From Cinnamomum chago (taxonomy: Eukaryota; Streptophyta; Magnoliopsida; Laurales; Lauraceae), in assembly GCA_038049695.1 (NCBI GenBank), contig CP142457.1, positions 28,295,001-28,359,000 of the forward strand: 64,000 bases of DNA, in the 5' to 3' direction. Below, piece after piece: positions 1 to 11,815 of this stretch. Position numbers and translations under genes: made by a program. How positions within the stretch are numbered: position 1 is the stretch's first letter; each line of letters begins with the position of its first letter. A model generated the notes under the pieces. That model was not told the DNA's origin, did not search any database, and was given only the letters and a program-made list of their open reading frames with translations.

Positions 1-2095
1 GGTCTAAAGCATCATGGGATCCATTGATTGAAAATTTAAAGAGAGGGTTTTCTTCATGGAAGAGGCAGTATCTATCTTTTGGCAGAATAGTCACCCTTAT
101 TCAAGCTTGCTTATCTAATCTTCCAATCTATTACATGTCTCTTTTCAAGATACTAAAGTTGATGATTGAGTGCCTTGACTGTATCCGGAGTGACTTTCTA
201 TGGGATGGTTATGGGGATAACAAGAAGTTGCATTTACTAAAATGGAGTGAGATGATCAAGCTGAAGCGAGGTGATCAAGCCTAAATCTAAAGGAGATCTT
301 GGTTCGGTAGCTTAGAAAATAAGAATTGGGTTTGTTTGCTAAATGGTGGTGGACGTTTGGGGAGGAAAAGGAAACTCTTTCGTGGAGGTTGATTGCCATC
401 AAATATGGCCAGGATAAATGGGATAGTGCACAACACCAAAAACAGGAAATTGGAACGGAAAAGCGTTCCCAATCCTTGCGTTCCTAATCCGTTAAACCGT
501 TCCAAAAAAAGGAAATTGGAACGCTTTAACGGATTAGGAACGGTTGGTACCAAATTGGAACGGAAATTGGAACGCTTTTGGAACGGTTTAACGGATTAGG
601 AACGGAAGGATTAGGAACGCTTTTCCGTTCCAATTTCCTGTTTTTGGTGTTGTGGTGGCCTAAGTTTGGACCTAGCTACCGTAGAGATTGGGCGTGTGGA
701 AGGCTATTGCTTCAGTTGAGGATGAGTCAAACTTGAGAGTGGAAACTTTGTATAAAGGAGTGGGCTTTGTGGTGTGGGATGGTGGAGATGTTAGGTTTAG
801 GTTGGATGATTGGGTGGGGGTGGGTCCCTTCTGTAGTTTGTTTCCCAGGCTATTTATATTGGCAGTAAAAAAGAAAAAACTCTTCTGTTAGGGAATGTTT
901 TGAATTAAGGGGTGGATGTATAGTATGGGGGTCTCTTTTAGGAGTCTTTCGCTACTAAAATGAGACCATTATGAGGAATTGTTGAGTATTCTTGCTAATA
1001 CATTTTTTAAAAAGGAATCAAAGGTCTCTAGAATTTGGAAACCCTTCGTCTTCAGAGAGTTTTCAGGTAAAGCTTTCTACTTGGCTTTGGAAGGAACTCA
1101 ATCTCATAGAGCCCCCTCCTCCCTTATGTGGTTGGGGTTGGCTAGTCCTCAAGTCGAGGCTTTTTGTTGTTTGGTTGTTGTGGGTAAAGTCTCGACAGTT
1201 GACAATCTGAGGAGAGGGTTAACTTCTAATCATCTTTAGACATTTATGTCATGTGTGGCAAGGAGGAGGAGTTAGATCACTATCTTTTTTCTTTATTGTG
1301 AGGCGGAGGTCAATGTTCGGAGCAACTTTATCTTGAGATGTGGTCTTACTTGGTGTTGCCAAAAGGATATTGCAGACATGGAGGATTCTTGGTTGGGAGG
1401 GTCCTTTGTGGGGCCACAGGCGATTCTTGTAGGGGATGATCCCTTTTGCTATCTTATAGTCTAATTGGAACGAAATGAATGATAGAATCTTTAGGGGTTC
1501 TTCTTCAACAGTAGATTTGATCTCTAAAGTGGCCTTTAGGAATGCAAAATAGGCTTTGATTAGAAAGGAGTTCCCTGAGTTTACCCATAATGACATCCTT
1601 TCAAGTTTGAGAGTTTGCATGGTGTGTGGTCCTTTAAAGGAGAGAGGATCAACCCATCGGTGTCCCCCTTCATATGGGGTTCTAAAGTTAACTTGGATGG
1701 TGCTTCAAGGGGTAAGCTGGTCCCACAGGAATTGGAGGAGTGCTTCGCAATAGCAAGAGTGGGGTGCTACTTTTGTTTTCCAAGCATGTTGGTGTGTGCA
1801 ACTCCAATGAAGAGGATGTGCTAGCTATTCTTGAAGGTCTTAGGTTGTTCTCTATAAAACATGGTGGTGTGCTTCTTATGAAAAGTGATTCTTTTAATGC
1901 AATTAGTTAGGTGTCTAATAAGAAGGCTAGTCAGTGGAAATTTCAATTTCACTTTAAAGAAATTGGAGAGTTATCTGCCAACATTAATGTTACTATCCGT
2001 CATGAGGTTAGATCTGCCAATTCCATGGTCGATGTGTTAGGTAAGCAAGGGGTTGATAGATTGATTCCTTAGGTGGATGTAATAATGTAATTGAG
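1..2095 (+). pseudogene. Degenerate plant LINE (non-LTR retrotransposon): RT tail, zf-RVT and RNase H
   Basis: This is the 3' half of a plant LINE ORF2, broken by frameshifts and stops and cut off by the window edge. Residues 24-284 read as the end of the reverse transcriptase/thumb region, with the characteristic SSWKRQYLSFG and FLWDG motifs. Around 980-1390 a zf-RVT region is readable across frames (VEAFCCLVVVGKVST, then a CxxC-type stretch and DHLFLHC-like remnants). From about 1685 an RNase H domain is visible, with NLDGAS, EEDVLAILEGL and MKSDSFNAI supplying the D, E and D positions, and it ends near 2070. A 226-bp MITE splits it at 429-654. No single reading frame survives, so it is not functional. 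Family assignment rests on motif recognition. Subfamily is not determinable here. Confidence 0.85.
429..654. mobile_element. MITE-like element with about 40-bp terminal inverted repeats
   Basis: The left end CACAACACCAAAAACAGG is the exact reverse complement of the right end, and pairing continues with only small differences for about 40 bp on each side. The interior is built from repeated GGAACG/CGTTCC words. Bases 426-428 and 655-657 are both GTG, a possible 3-bp target duplication. The CAC..GTG ends with a 3-bp duplication would suit a CACTA-like non-autonomous element, but a PIF/Harbinger-like origin is not excluded. It has no coding capacity and lies inside the LINE remnant, so it arrived later. 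Confidence 0.75.
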
Positions 2096-2189
2096 GTTGG
2101 GGATGGTGCATCTCTCTTACATCTTCTCCTTCCTCTCCTTTTGTCTTTTGGTGTGCTCTGTATCCCTTTTTCTCTTTATGATATTTTGT

Positions 2190-2650
2190 CACTGAAGCTA
2201 TATATGGCCCGAGGATAAGCAGGTTAGATGAGAAACCAATGGGGTCAGGGAAGGAGTCCAACCAATAGGAGTTGACCAAGGCTCTATCCAATCTTGCCGC
2301 AACATAGGATTAACCTTGATTATTGTTGGACCAAGTAGATTTGTTACCAAAGGTCTTTGAGGCCAGAGTGCATCGCCATCTTTTAGGAAGCAAAGGGGAA
2401 TCTTAGGGTAAGCATTTCATCACAAGAAAGGGTATAATTGAAGTCCAAGAGATGGAGTGGTCGTCTAAAAGAACCCACATGATTTTCCTTTGTGAGTGGT
2501 TATTGGAGCCATAAATACCAATAATGTGCCCCGAATGGCACAGTACAACTAGGGGAGACCCCAAATTACCCATATGATATTGATCTTGACCATAGGATTT
2601 ATTTTGAGTGGACCCTACCATTGTTGGGCACTTGAATTTTATAAACATTC
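2190..2650 (-). pseudogene. LINE endonuclease-domain fragment, inverted relative to the preceding LINE
   Basis: On the minus strand this stretch reads as part of a plant LINE apurinic/apyrimidinic endonuclease. TWSNNNQG is followed by ARLDRALVNSYWLDSFPDP, the usual order near the end of that domain. Further upstream the words GIYGSNNHSQRKIMW and LLDDHS match the earlier endonuclease segment. Frames change between these pieces and no catalytic domain is intact. It lies about 100 bp from the end of the plus-strand RNase H piece but in opposite orientation, so the two are either separate insertions or one element rearranged by inversion. Confidence 0.7.
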
Positions 2651-4660
2651 ACCCTAACAATTCAATTAATTGTTTTATTATTCGTGATAATGTTCTGTTT
2701 GCATTATAATCATGCTCATGCATCATGAATTGGATTCATGCATCATTCAGTGGACCGGACCAAAGAAACACTAAGGGACCCACTTGGACGCCGTTATGGT
2801 TGGCGGTGACTCTGACAGAACGGCCTTGACGCCATTAGTAACGTCGATAAACCTGTAATCAGGTCCAAATGGCCCTAATTTCATAGTAATAGTCAAGTTT
2901 ACCTTACACTTCCTAAACTAGTGAGATTACTCGTTTGATGCCATAATTATATACAGTATTAACTGTAATGGACCCTGTAAGTGTGCCAAAGAACTTGGGA
3001 AATGGTTTCATGAAGAAGGGAGCTCGCCATTCCTGTATTGTCTAGAGCCAATAGAACCATATGAATCCTTGGAACGGTTTAAGACGTTGCTGAGTTGGAA
3101 CAAATTTAATCCTGATAGTATAAATGTTGGGATATTGTAGACCCCTTCCAATCTCCACCCTTCAATACCCCCACAAAAGGGGTTTTTTTTTTTTTTTTTT
3201 TAATCTAAACGATATTGAAGGTTTCAAGAGCTGTTTTCTAGATTAGTTTACTAGGATAAAGCCATAAAGGATAGACAATCATTTCATTATCTAAGAGGAA
3301 GATTCTGATTATCCTTTGTGCAACTGTATTTAAGATCCTTCACCCTTAGGCCCAACCCATCAAGTCTACAAATCCTAAAAATTCAACTCCTAATTAGGCA
3401 AATGGACTCAAAAGTATAAGCCTATTACTACTAGTAATCAGACAAGAATTACACAAATCAGCCCTAAACCTTCTTGTCTACAACCACCTATTTCTTGATA
3501 ATAAAATAGCTTCCTTAGGACCAAAAGAACAATAACGAGGAGAAACTTAGCATAGGAATATGTTTGACATATCATCTGAACCTTCTGTTCAAAGCCCATG
3601 CCATTTGGACCCCAGGCTATCTATGTACTACCTGCGATGATGAAAAGTACACCTTTGATGGACCTGCGATGTTGAAATGAACATCTTTGTTGGACTGTCA
3701 TTTTTATCTCATAGCCTGAGATAGATGGTTAACAAAAAATATATCATCAATACTCCATATATGTATATGTGCGTGCATGTATATATTTCTCGTGAGAGAG
3801 TGAGTTGTAAAAAATGTCAAATGATTTGCAGGTTAGCTTAGAGGTAGTCCCTCCAACTTCTTTCAACCCGGCCCACCTAAGATCCATCAAAGGTGGGCCT
3901 AAGTGGGCCCCTATAGTTAAATGACACGTGCAGTCCACTCGTAGGAGAAAATTTCTCTTTTTTAAATTTTGCAAAATTTTCTCTTTTCTAAATGTATAAA
4001 GTGTTCATCGTCGCAATTATGAGGTTGTGTGTTCAATTCAGAAGAATGTAGTGTTCCATCTTTCCGTTAATCATGTACACAAATAAATAAATAAATAATA
4101 GAGCAAAGATAAGGTCATGAACTCATGATAATATACCACTAATTGAACACTTTCGTGTTAGTTTTCATAAAATAAGATGAAATCAAAATATAGCTGAATA
4201 AGCATCACACAGAAGTTGGAACATTCATTAGAAACTATTGGAAAAAGATAAATGCTACAGTACCTCATTCCTTCACACATGGTACAAACTAGACATGGAT
4301 CCAATTTCTGATTGGAGACGTTTTAATCATATTTACACCTTGCATCCAGCTGTCAAAGCCAAAAGTAACCCATCCATGATCATCCTCACCCCTCTGAATT
4401 GTTAGTTCTGGTACATTGCAGTAAACTGACCCATACCAACCACCAATTTCAATTAGTTATGAAAAGTATAGAAGATTCCCTGCTCCAAGCTTGGCTAATC
4501 TCAATAAATGAATGATGTGTTAAAAAGAATCATATATCCTCTGTTTCTACTTCATGAGAAGCAAAATGCAACTTTTAAGCTATCCACTTGCAATTACACT
4601 TAAAAGAAAATTCTATAGCTCTCAAGTACCTAAAGAATTTCAAGTTATGCACGCACAGTT
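2651..4660. other. Intergenic region and probable 3' flank of the O-fucosyltransferase-like gene
   Basis: No coding region is recognisable on either strand. The stretch has a 20-base poly-T tract at 3183-3202, a short ATAA microsatellite near 4082-4100 and AT-rich unique sequence. The part nearest 4660 should contain the 3' untranslated region of the minus-strand gene that ends at 4661. Confidence 0.6.
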
Positions 4661-6031
4661 TTAGCAAGAGATGTTATTAGACCCATAACTGATTGCATGA
4701 AAGCTAGAGTCAGACATATCTGTCATCCATCTACATGGCCCCCCGGATTCTCCTAAAATGTTGTAAGCATAAGAAGCATGCCTTGCATCAATGTTGTTTG
4801 TAAGTCCCATTTTAATAATCCTTTGTGTTCTCTCAAGCACTATAAGGCATGAAAATGTGGAAAAACTATTGCCCACAAAAACATCAGCCCGCAAGCACAC
4901 TTCGTAGTCAATGGCGGACTGTATGAGGTAAGGGTATTTCCTGTATATATCCCAAACTCCTAATTTCTTCTTCTCAAAAGGATGCAGCCCTTCCTTCCAC
5001 CCACTCAAGATCGATGAGTCTTCCAATAGACTATCAGCAACAGCAAGATAAACAACAGTCGGATGTCTGAGGCTGGTGACATGGGCGACCCTTTCCATAA
5101 TCTCCTCCTTGCTACTACAAATTACACTGATGTTAGACCTTTGCTCTAGCTTCTTACAATGGATCATCCAATCCTTCTCTATCCTCATATGGACAGCAAC
5201 ATAGGGAGAGGGACTATTAGAAAAACTTGGAGAATATGTGTTGCTTTGAAGATCATTTCCTTTGCTTCTTATGTTGTTGCCTTTCTCTCTAATCTTGGAC
5301 ACGACCTTCATGGCTTCATCTGCTATCTCATCAACCAAAACCAAACATTCGAAGATCCTAGCATAATCTTTAACAGGCCAATGATCATGCCAAAGGAATG
5401 GATTCTTTCCTACAATCCTAATCACCTCAAATTTGAATATGGGATCTTCTTTGCATTGTCGTAGTTGATCTAAATCTCTCTCTTTTGTCCATTTCCTGCC
5501 ACTTCCCTTTTGGAGTTCAAACACTCCACTGTTGTTTGAGATGTCTGAAAACTGGCCCAATTGAACAAACCCATCACAGAGGGAATTGAATCGTTGAAAC
5601 TGGAAGATCTTATCAAATGCAATGGGTTGCAAGAGATCAATTTCTTTGTAAAACAGTGAAGCACTTAAGCTAGGCATTAACAGAGTCCGGTTCACCATTC
5701 TCGCAGTCAAACAAGCTCTAGCAATTGCAATTTTCTGGTTGTTTAGTCCCCATACAATCTGAGGAACCTCCAAGAATTTGTCTCTCCTGATTACAAGCTG
5801 AGAGTTGGATATGAAAGAGCTATGAACCCAGTTGAAATTCTTCTCCTGAAACACTCCAAAACTAGAAAAAGAAGAAAACCAAACAGCTCTGAATAGAAGA
5901 ATGGTAAACAACAAACAGAGGCAGCTCCAAACAAGAGAACTTATACGGAAACCCAATAACTGAAGGCGCATACAGTTGATGAAGGGTATTGGAGTTTTCA
6001 TGGGACCCATTATACTCAATTTTAATGCCAT
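4661..6031 (-). CDS. O-fucosyltransferase family protein (plant SUB1-like), single exon
   Basis: A 456-residue intact ORF. A hydrophobic segment at about residues 31-53 follows a short basic N-terminus, giving a type II membrane topology typical of Golgi glycosyltransferases. The plant O-fucosyltransferase-type core follows: VWGLNNQKIAIARACLTARM (about 93-112) for the GDP-fucose-binding N-terminal region, the HxRxE-type motif in VAVHMRIEKDW (about 278-288), and the C-terminal DYEVCLRADVFVGNSFSTF segment (about 375-393). Stretches such as FLWHDHWPVKDYA resemble, from memory, the Arabidopsis SUB1 protein, which has been linked to light signalling. That subfamily assignment is inference. Biochemical activity is likely protein O-fucosylation but is not shown by sequence alone. 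Methionines at residues 1, 11 and 21 all precede the membrane segment, so the true start may be the second (6001). The gene is isolated, flanked by repeats, and shows no frameshift. Confidence 0.88.
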   Translation of the reverse strand: MALKLSIMGPMKTPIPFINCMRLQLLGFRISSLVWSCLCLLFTILLFRAVWFSSFSSFGVFQEKNFNWVHSSFISNSQLVIRRDKFLEVPQIVWGLNNQKIAIARACLTARMVNRTLLMPSLSASLFYKEIDLLQPIAFDKIFQFQRFNSLCDGFVQLGQFSDISNNSGVFELQKGSGRKWTKERDLDQLRQCKEDPIFKFEVIRIVGKNPFLWHDHWPVKDYARIFECLVLVDEIADEAMKVVSKIREKGNNIRSKGNDLQSNTYSPSFSNSPSPYVAVHMRIEKDWMIHCKKLEQRSNISVICSSKEEIMERVAHVTSLRHPTVVYLAVADSLLEDSSILSGWKEGLHPFEKKKLGVWDIYRKYPYLIQSAIDYEVCLRADVFVGNSFSTFSCLIVLERTQRIIKMGLTNNIDARHASYAYNILGESGGPCRWMTDMSDSSFHAISYGSNNISC

Positions 6032-7018
6032 TCCTTCCTACCTTCACCCTGCAAAAAGGTTGGACCGACGTCATGTACCAATGCAGAATCTTTTAAACTA
6101 TCCAATGCATAATAAGAATTGGGCAACAGGCCATATTATTTGCAGCCATAATTCCTTCCAACTTGAGCCATGGACCCTCTGCTACCTACCAATCTAGTGA
6201 ATGAAACAGTAGCATGCTGATTTTCACTTCGGCTTCAAGCCATAATTTGATGGATATGATTGGATCTTCGCCTGTGTCGGCTGCCAATGGAACTTGATTG
6301 GTTGATCTAATGGAGATCCCTTCAAGTCTCTTACGCTTAGGCGCAGCAAAGATGGAGGACTTTTGGAAAAATGACCATTTATTAGACTGATGAATCTTCC
6401 AGAGAAACGTAGGGACCTGGGACGGTGAACATCAATTACCAGTTCAGATCTGACCATGCCCGGGATATCAGATGTTACAATAACCTCATAGCCTTTTGCA
6501 AGATTGATGCTTTCAGCAGATGAAGATTCTCATTGCAGATCTAAATGAATGAAACTGAAATTAAAAAAAAAAATAGATTTCAACTTGCGCCACAAATATA
6601 AATGCAGTAATCCAAATTCAAGTCAAACATGTTAACAAAGATTTATTCATGTCCATCATGTAAGGAAAAGAATTAACAGAGCCTCATCTGAGAAGAATAA
6701 GTATATAAACTCATAAAAGGTGCCCATTATTTCAACAAGACTCCTAATTTTCTTATTTTGAAAAATCAATATTCCTGCTTTGAGTCGAATTTCAATCCAG
6801 AAATACATATACAAACACCACCCAAGATATGAAAAACATTGCAGAGAATCAGATAATCAGAAAATAAAAAACCCATGGGAACACGTTTCTCACCTCAATT
6901 TATAGGCTAAAATTAAATAAACCTCCAACAATCTTATTTTCCTATCGAAGAAGAACCATTTGTATCCAAAACTTCCTAGAATTATGAACCCAGATGTGAA
7001 ATTGGAGCATGCAATGAC
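6032..7018 (-). other. Upstream region of the O-fucosyltransferase-like gene (leader and promoter territory)
   Basis: No coding sequence is recognised. Because the gene reads leftwards from 6031, this interval should contain its 5' leader and promoter. A 77-codon open frame at 6224-6457 (minus) has no recognisable domain and is more likely leader than a gene. No TATA box or transcription start can be fixed with confidence. Confidence 0.45.
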
Positions 7019-7057
7019 TTATATATATATATATATTATATATATATATATTATATA

Positions 7058-7105
<48 letters not shown>
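7019..7105. repeat. TA then GA microsatellite
   Basis: An imperfect (TA)n tract of about 70 bp runs directly into a (GA)n tract of about 15 bp. It lies upstream of the minus-strand gene ending at 4661. Confidence 0.95.
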
Positions 7106-7668
7106 TCACATAGAACAACCTTGAATAATTCACTTCTCACCATCAATGATTAAAAAATCTCATGCCCAGCAGCCCAAGACACAAAGAAAGGAAACTGAAT
7201 GGAGAAAAGGACTCAAAACTCAGTTTAATCAATCCAGAACAGCACAAAACGTGAATCTACATCAAACCCAGAAGAGATAATCACAGCATGCAAGACACAA
7301 ACAACATCACATAATCATGCACAAGAGCTGGCAATGAAGAAACGAAACCAATTCATGGAGAAGCCCGGGAACAGAAGGAAACTAAAAAGAGCTTACCAGA
7401 TGAATCTGACAGATATGGAGTCAGAACTGCATGTCTGGATCTACCTGTCTGATCATGAATTAGAAGAAAGAGAAAACAATGACAGAAAGAGTACCAGCCT
7501 TTTTGATCTGGAACAAGAAATCCAAGGCGTGTGACTTTGATTAATTAAAGAAGGATAAAAGGAAGGAGCAAGACAGTTAGAGAAGGAATGTTATTAGCAG
7601 AATTACTGAACTACCCTTTGTTCCTTTCGTATCCACGTCTACGTATTTACTTTTTAGGTTTTTTTTTT

Positions 7669-8170
7669 GGGAATTTTACCAGAAAAGTGTGCTTAAACAT
7701 GTATTTGGCCATTTTAAACACAAATACACGTTTTTTTTTTCCATTTTGGTGTTCGTACTGCCGTTTTGGACGCTTTTACCCCGGTTTGTGCAAACGTCAT
7801 CGTCATCGAATTTAACCTAACACCCCTCAATCGAATGATTTCGGTCTCATTCTCTTCTCCAAATTTCTCCACTCCCGCATTTTCTTTCTCTTATGCTCCC
7901 TCCTCTCTCTTTCCCTCATCCTGCCTATGGCTTCGGTTCTCTCTTTCCCTCTCTCCCTCTCCGCTCGCTGCATTCTCCTTCCTTCTCCCTCTCCGCTCGC
8001 TGTGGGGTTATCTGCTCTTTATTTCCCTCCCCACTGATGCTCTCTATTTCCCCCTCTCCGACGTCCTGGCTCATGCTCTCCCCTCCGCTCCCTGCTGCCT
8101 AAGAAACTCTGGCCAGATCCTCCGGCTGAACTCCCACGACTCTTGCAACGTCATTTTCCATTTGAGATTT
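7669..8170 (+). repeat. Left inverted end of the putative MULE, with pyrimidine-rich leader-like sequence
   Basis: The first 200 bp align with the reverse complement of 24274 leftwards, sharing AAACATGTATTT, AATACAC, TTGGTGTTCGTAC and TTTTGGACG. Beyond that both sides become rich in CTCTCCCT, typical of plant 5' leaders, and alignment fades. Overlapping open frames here (for example 7766-8176) follow the low-complexity composition and have no recognisable domain. Confidence 0.6.
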
Positions 8171-9142
8171 CTTTGAAGGTGATTTTCTTTGTTCTTCTCT
8201 CTTCCACGTGGTCTATTTTCTTGTTTTCTTTTCATTTTCAGTTTCTAAAACTGTTGGATCTGTGTTGTTCTAGAGAGGGGATCTTGTTTGGGGTATTTGC
8301 AGAAACCTCTTATTTCGAACCTCTTGTTTGGAGTAAGAGGTTGCAACTATAAGTGGTTTCTTCAAATCATTTTCAGTTTCTACAACCGTTTCTATAACTG
8401 TTGACAAACTCTTATTTCCAACCTCTTATATTTGGAACCTCTTATAATTATGTTGGGTGGGTTCTCTCCAAAACTCTCAAAATCATCATACAAATAGAGA
8501 GGTTGTTCAGGAAGGAGTCCATTGGGAGGCAATTGAGGAAGCACTCCATTGGCAGGCATTTGAGGAAGGAGCATAACCAAAGAATCCTACTTCTACTGCT
8601 CTTCTGGATTCTTGAAACAGTTGTTATTGTCAAGGTTTTTTCTTCTTTTCTTTTCTCTTTAGAAATTTACTTCTATGTATAATGTAAACTTGCATCTGAT
8701 ATGATTCTAAATTGTCTAACGTTAATTATTATGCAAAGGTATGATGTTTTCTTTTGATTATTGATGAAAAGATAATGATTTTGTTCAATTCATTTCGCTT
8801 TTTTATTCCTAACCTATTTTCCATATTTTTCTCCCTCTTCGGAGATTGTCCAGTTGTTTAATCAAAGTCTCCTAAAATTTTTGACTAGTTCCCACGTGCA
8901 ATGATCATTAATTAGTTTTCTTCTTTATATCTATTTTTATAGTGTATAGATGTTTAATTGTCAATGTATGGACATACATATGCTTAGTATGGGTTATTGT
9001 GCTAGCAATTCTTATAAAAGTGAAATTAATGTTCTCTTAGACAGAAAATTAGGTCCACATTGATCCCCCTATTCAAGGAGGGAGTAATAAAGTAAGATTT
9101 CTATATACCACCACAGTGATTGTTGCAAGGGTTGGTCTAGTC

Positions 9143-9181
<39 letters not shown>

Positions 9182-9714
9182 GCTTGTTTGGCAACTCTAG
9201 TAATTTAATCAATTAAGATAAAGCCCCGATTTCACAAATGGATGGCCCACAAAAAGGTTCTTTAATTCAAGAATTCCCACCATATTTGGAATAAGAAGAT
9301 AAAAAAACTAACCTCATTTGTCGAATAAAAGACAAGACAACTCCACAATGACTAACAATAGTCCTAAATCTTCCATAATAAACAACTAAAATCAAAATAC
9401 CATAACTTATATTTTATTTTTTATTCAAATTAATCTTTACCTCACTAAACTCCATTGCGTTTGCTCACGTACAACCACAAGGATAGAGTGAGATATGTCC
9501 GACTTTTACACACGGATTTGAAGTAATGCATGTCTTACCAATGGTCACATAATGTGCAGCGTCTGCAACCTAATATCATACTTTCCTGTCTTATCATGGA
9601 CTAATGAGCTCTTCAAAGATATGGAGTTAATCTCGTTTGGTTTCTGGATTGTTTATGAATGAAAGTATGATTGTTTTATGGGAGTCAATTACTGACTTAC
9701 ATGTACACATATTT
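8171..9714. other. Non-coding interior of the putative MULE (left side)
   Basis: No gene is supported. A small tandem repeat lies at 8509-8572: a 27-bp unit containing CCATTGG, about two and a half copies. A long poly-C run lies at 9144-9179. The rest is AT-rich unique sequence. Confidence 0.5.
9144..9179. repeat. Poly-C homopolymer of about 36 bases
   Basis: An uninterrupted C run followed by GGG. A homopolymer this long is unusual in a plant genome and is a frequent site of length error or assembly joining, so the exact length should not be trusted. Confidence 0.9.
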
Positions 9715-9965
9715 TATGCATGTCATTATAGACTTATTGTCAATATGTTGCCGGAGATGCAAAACGAATGAAGAATCTAACAGCCAGCATTACAATATCG
9801 TTATCACGATACTTTGAAAAAATAATTATAAATTAATGTCTTTTTATCGTTATCACTGTTTATGCATCTCAATACAATGCGACTTATTATTTACTAGTTG
9901 AAAAACAAAATGAAAGAGTAAGTAAGAAATTTTTGTAACGAAATCGCTACCATTCCATTCACAAA
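9715..9965 (+). repeat. Subterminal repeat block, copy 1 (AACGATATCGTT-like motifs)
   Basis: This block shares ordered words with 11425-11720: CATTATAGACTTATTG, then a CGTTATCACGAT-like box, then GTTTATGCATCTCAATA, then a TAACGAAATCGCTACCA box and CAAAACTCAA. It is a diverged direct repeat of that block and an inverted repeat of 19440-19690. Confidence 0.75.
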
Positions 9966-10061
9966 ACTCAACTATTTGATTAGAATCATGAGAAGTTTAC
10001 CAAAAAATTGTCAAATAAATTTGTAATATCCTTTGTTCCGTTTGGTTGAGTCTTCTATTTT

Positions 10062-11424
10062 GGGGATTTTACTGGAAAAGTCCCAGTAGACTCATTGTAA
10101 AGTAAAATGGACTTAAAAAGATATGAAATAATCACTAGTCCCAGGGGCCCTTCTTGATTCATTTTTTTCGTTGTTTCGCCGAGCGGCGATATCCCTACTC
10201 ACCTACATATACGAGCGGGGAATTGCCCGCTCGTTTTTTCTTCCTCTTCATAGTTAAGTAGTTTCTTCTTCTTCATAGTTATGTGGTGACATCCCTACTC
10301 ACTCATTTATTCTTCTTCTCCCTCTTCCTTTTCCTTCTCCTCCTTCCTCCTTCCTCATTCATCCTCCCTCCTCCAACTCCTTCCACCTCTACCAACTAAT
10401 CAATTACCCCTTATATCCAACTTTCATGGCAATACTCTCGCTAGTACAAGAATTAATTTTGGCCTGGTACTGCCTACTCTGAATAAGCTTTAGATGGCCC
10501 CATCACATACAAGACATACAAATCTTGATTTTGGCTTGATTTTTAATAGCCTGGATCCTCCTGGGGTTGAAATTTGAATGGTGAATTTCCACATGAATGC
10601 GTCCAAGTGGGTTGGGGAGGAGATAAATGTTATAAGAACCAGCTGGAAGTCAAACTTCTTAGCAATGGGCACATCAGTCCTAAGTCCTAACCAATTCATT
10701 CTCCAGTCTGTCTGGGTCCAACAATGAAGTCAAATGACATTATAGAAAAGCTATAAAATAAAATAATGTGTGTGTGAGAGAAAGAGAGACCAATTGTTCA
10801 CTTTGATTCTGATGGTTTTAAACGAGCGATCGGTGAATGTCTTTGACTTGGCCGTAACAGGCACAAATCAGACTGCTACTTCTAGAGGGATTTAATTTCA
10901 ACAATGACCAACAATGCCAGAAATAATCAACTACTCACAGTGCGTTTGGATTGCTCCCTCTCCCCTGTTTCCACTGCTTTACTATATTGGATAGAAACGA
11001 TAGGTTTTCCATCACAACTTATTGCTTTGGAATGAGGGGACGCCAAGGAGCACATAAAATCAAAAGAACGGACGCCAAAAAAAAAAAATTTGGGATAGTG
11101 CACAATTAGTTACTGTTATGTGTTGTTGGACTTGAATGTCTTTTGTTCTACCCTAACTTGTTTTCCTATTTGACCTACATGGTTTTTCCCAACAAGTTTA
11201 TGCAACTGTTGTAGTTCACTACCGCGTTATGCCTACTTGTAACACTCATGATATGGGTCAATGGACGGTGTAGAATGTGGGGACACCATGCGTAGGATGC
11301 ATGTTCATTCCCGTTGTTCGCCACCGATAATACATAATCTTAAAATTTATAAGTAATGGTAATGAAACTGTAAACATAAGTGAAAAAATATCATATGAGG
11401 CTCCCGTAAGTCTTACACATCGTC
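10062..11424. other. Non-coding interior with a second terminus-like sequence and a short GC hairpin
   Basis: At 10063 GGGATTTTACTGGAAAAGTC closely resembles the putative element end at 7669, suggesting a second nested or duplicated terminus. At 10211-10233 ACGAGCGGG and CCCGCTCGT form a hairpin with a 5-nt loop, followed by six T. CT-rich tracts occupy 10240-10400. No gene is supported. Confidence 0.45.
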
Positions 11425-11720
11425 TATGCATTTCATTATAAACTTATTGCCAAATTGTTGTTTGAGATAAAAAAGAGTTGAGTAATATGAAAATCAGCAC
11501 AACGAAATCGTTATCGCGAAACTTTGTCAACTACATTTTATATGAGTGAGATCGTTATATATATATTATCAATGTTTATGCATCTCAATATTAAGTATAT
11601 CATTACTTACTAGTTGAGGAAAAAGAAATGGTCGATTAACTATATGTGGTTGTAACGATATCGTAACCATTGCAGTCACATAACTCAATCCATTAATTTA
11701 CCTCTATAATATTTTTGCCT
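11425..11720 (+). repeat. Subterminal repeat block, copy 2 (AACGATATCGTT-like motifs)
   Basis: A second copy of the block at 9715-9965, lying about 100 bp before exon 1 of the PMD-Ulp1 pseudogene. It contains AACGAAATCGTTATCGCG, GTTTATGCATCTCAATA and GTAACGATATCGTAACCA. Its reverse complement is recognisable at 19440-19690, at the equivalent position upstream of the inverted sister copy. Confidence 0.8.
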
Positions 11721-11815
11721 AACAAGTCTCGATTGTGTCTATTAGAAACCTCATTTTAGTCTATCAAATTGATACATGTACATTGTGCTAACTTTAAACT
11801 CGTTATAGATTATAT

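Noticed and set aside
6224..6457. 77-codon minus-strand ORF upstream of the O-fucosyltransferase-like gene
   Set aside because: No domain, and its position fits leader sequence. A regulatory upstream ORF is possible but unsupported.
7766..8176. 136-codon Ser/Pro/Phe-rich ORF
   Set aside because: Pure reflection of CTCTCCCT-rich sequence; the matching region at the other element end is open on the equivalent strand for the same reason.
10211..10240. GC hairpin followed by six T, like a bacterial terminator
   Set aside because: The context is plant nuclear transposon sequence with no bacterial-type gene upstream. It is treated only as a small inverted repeat.
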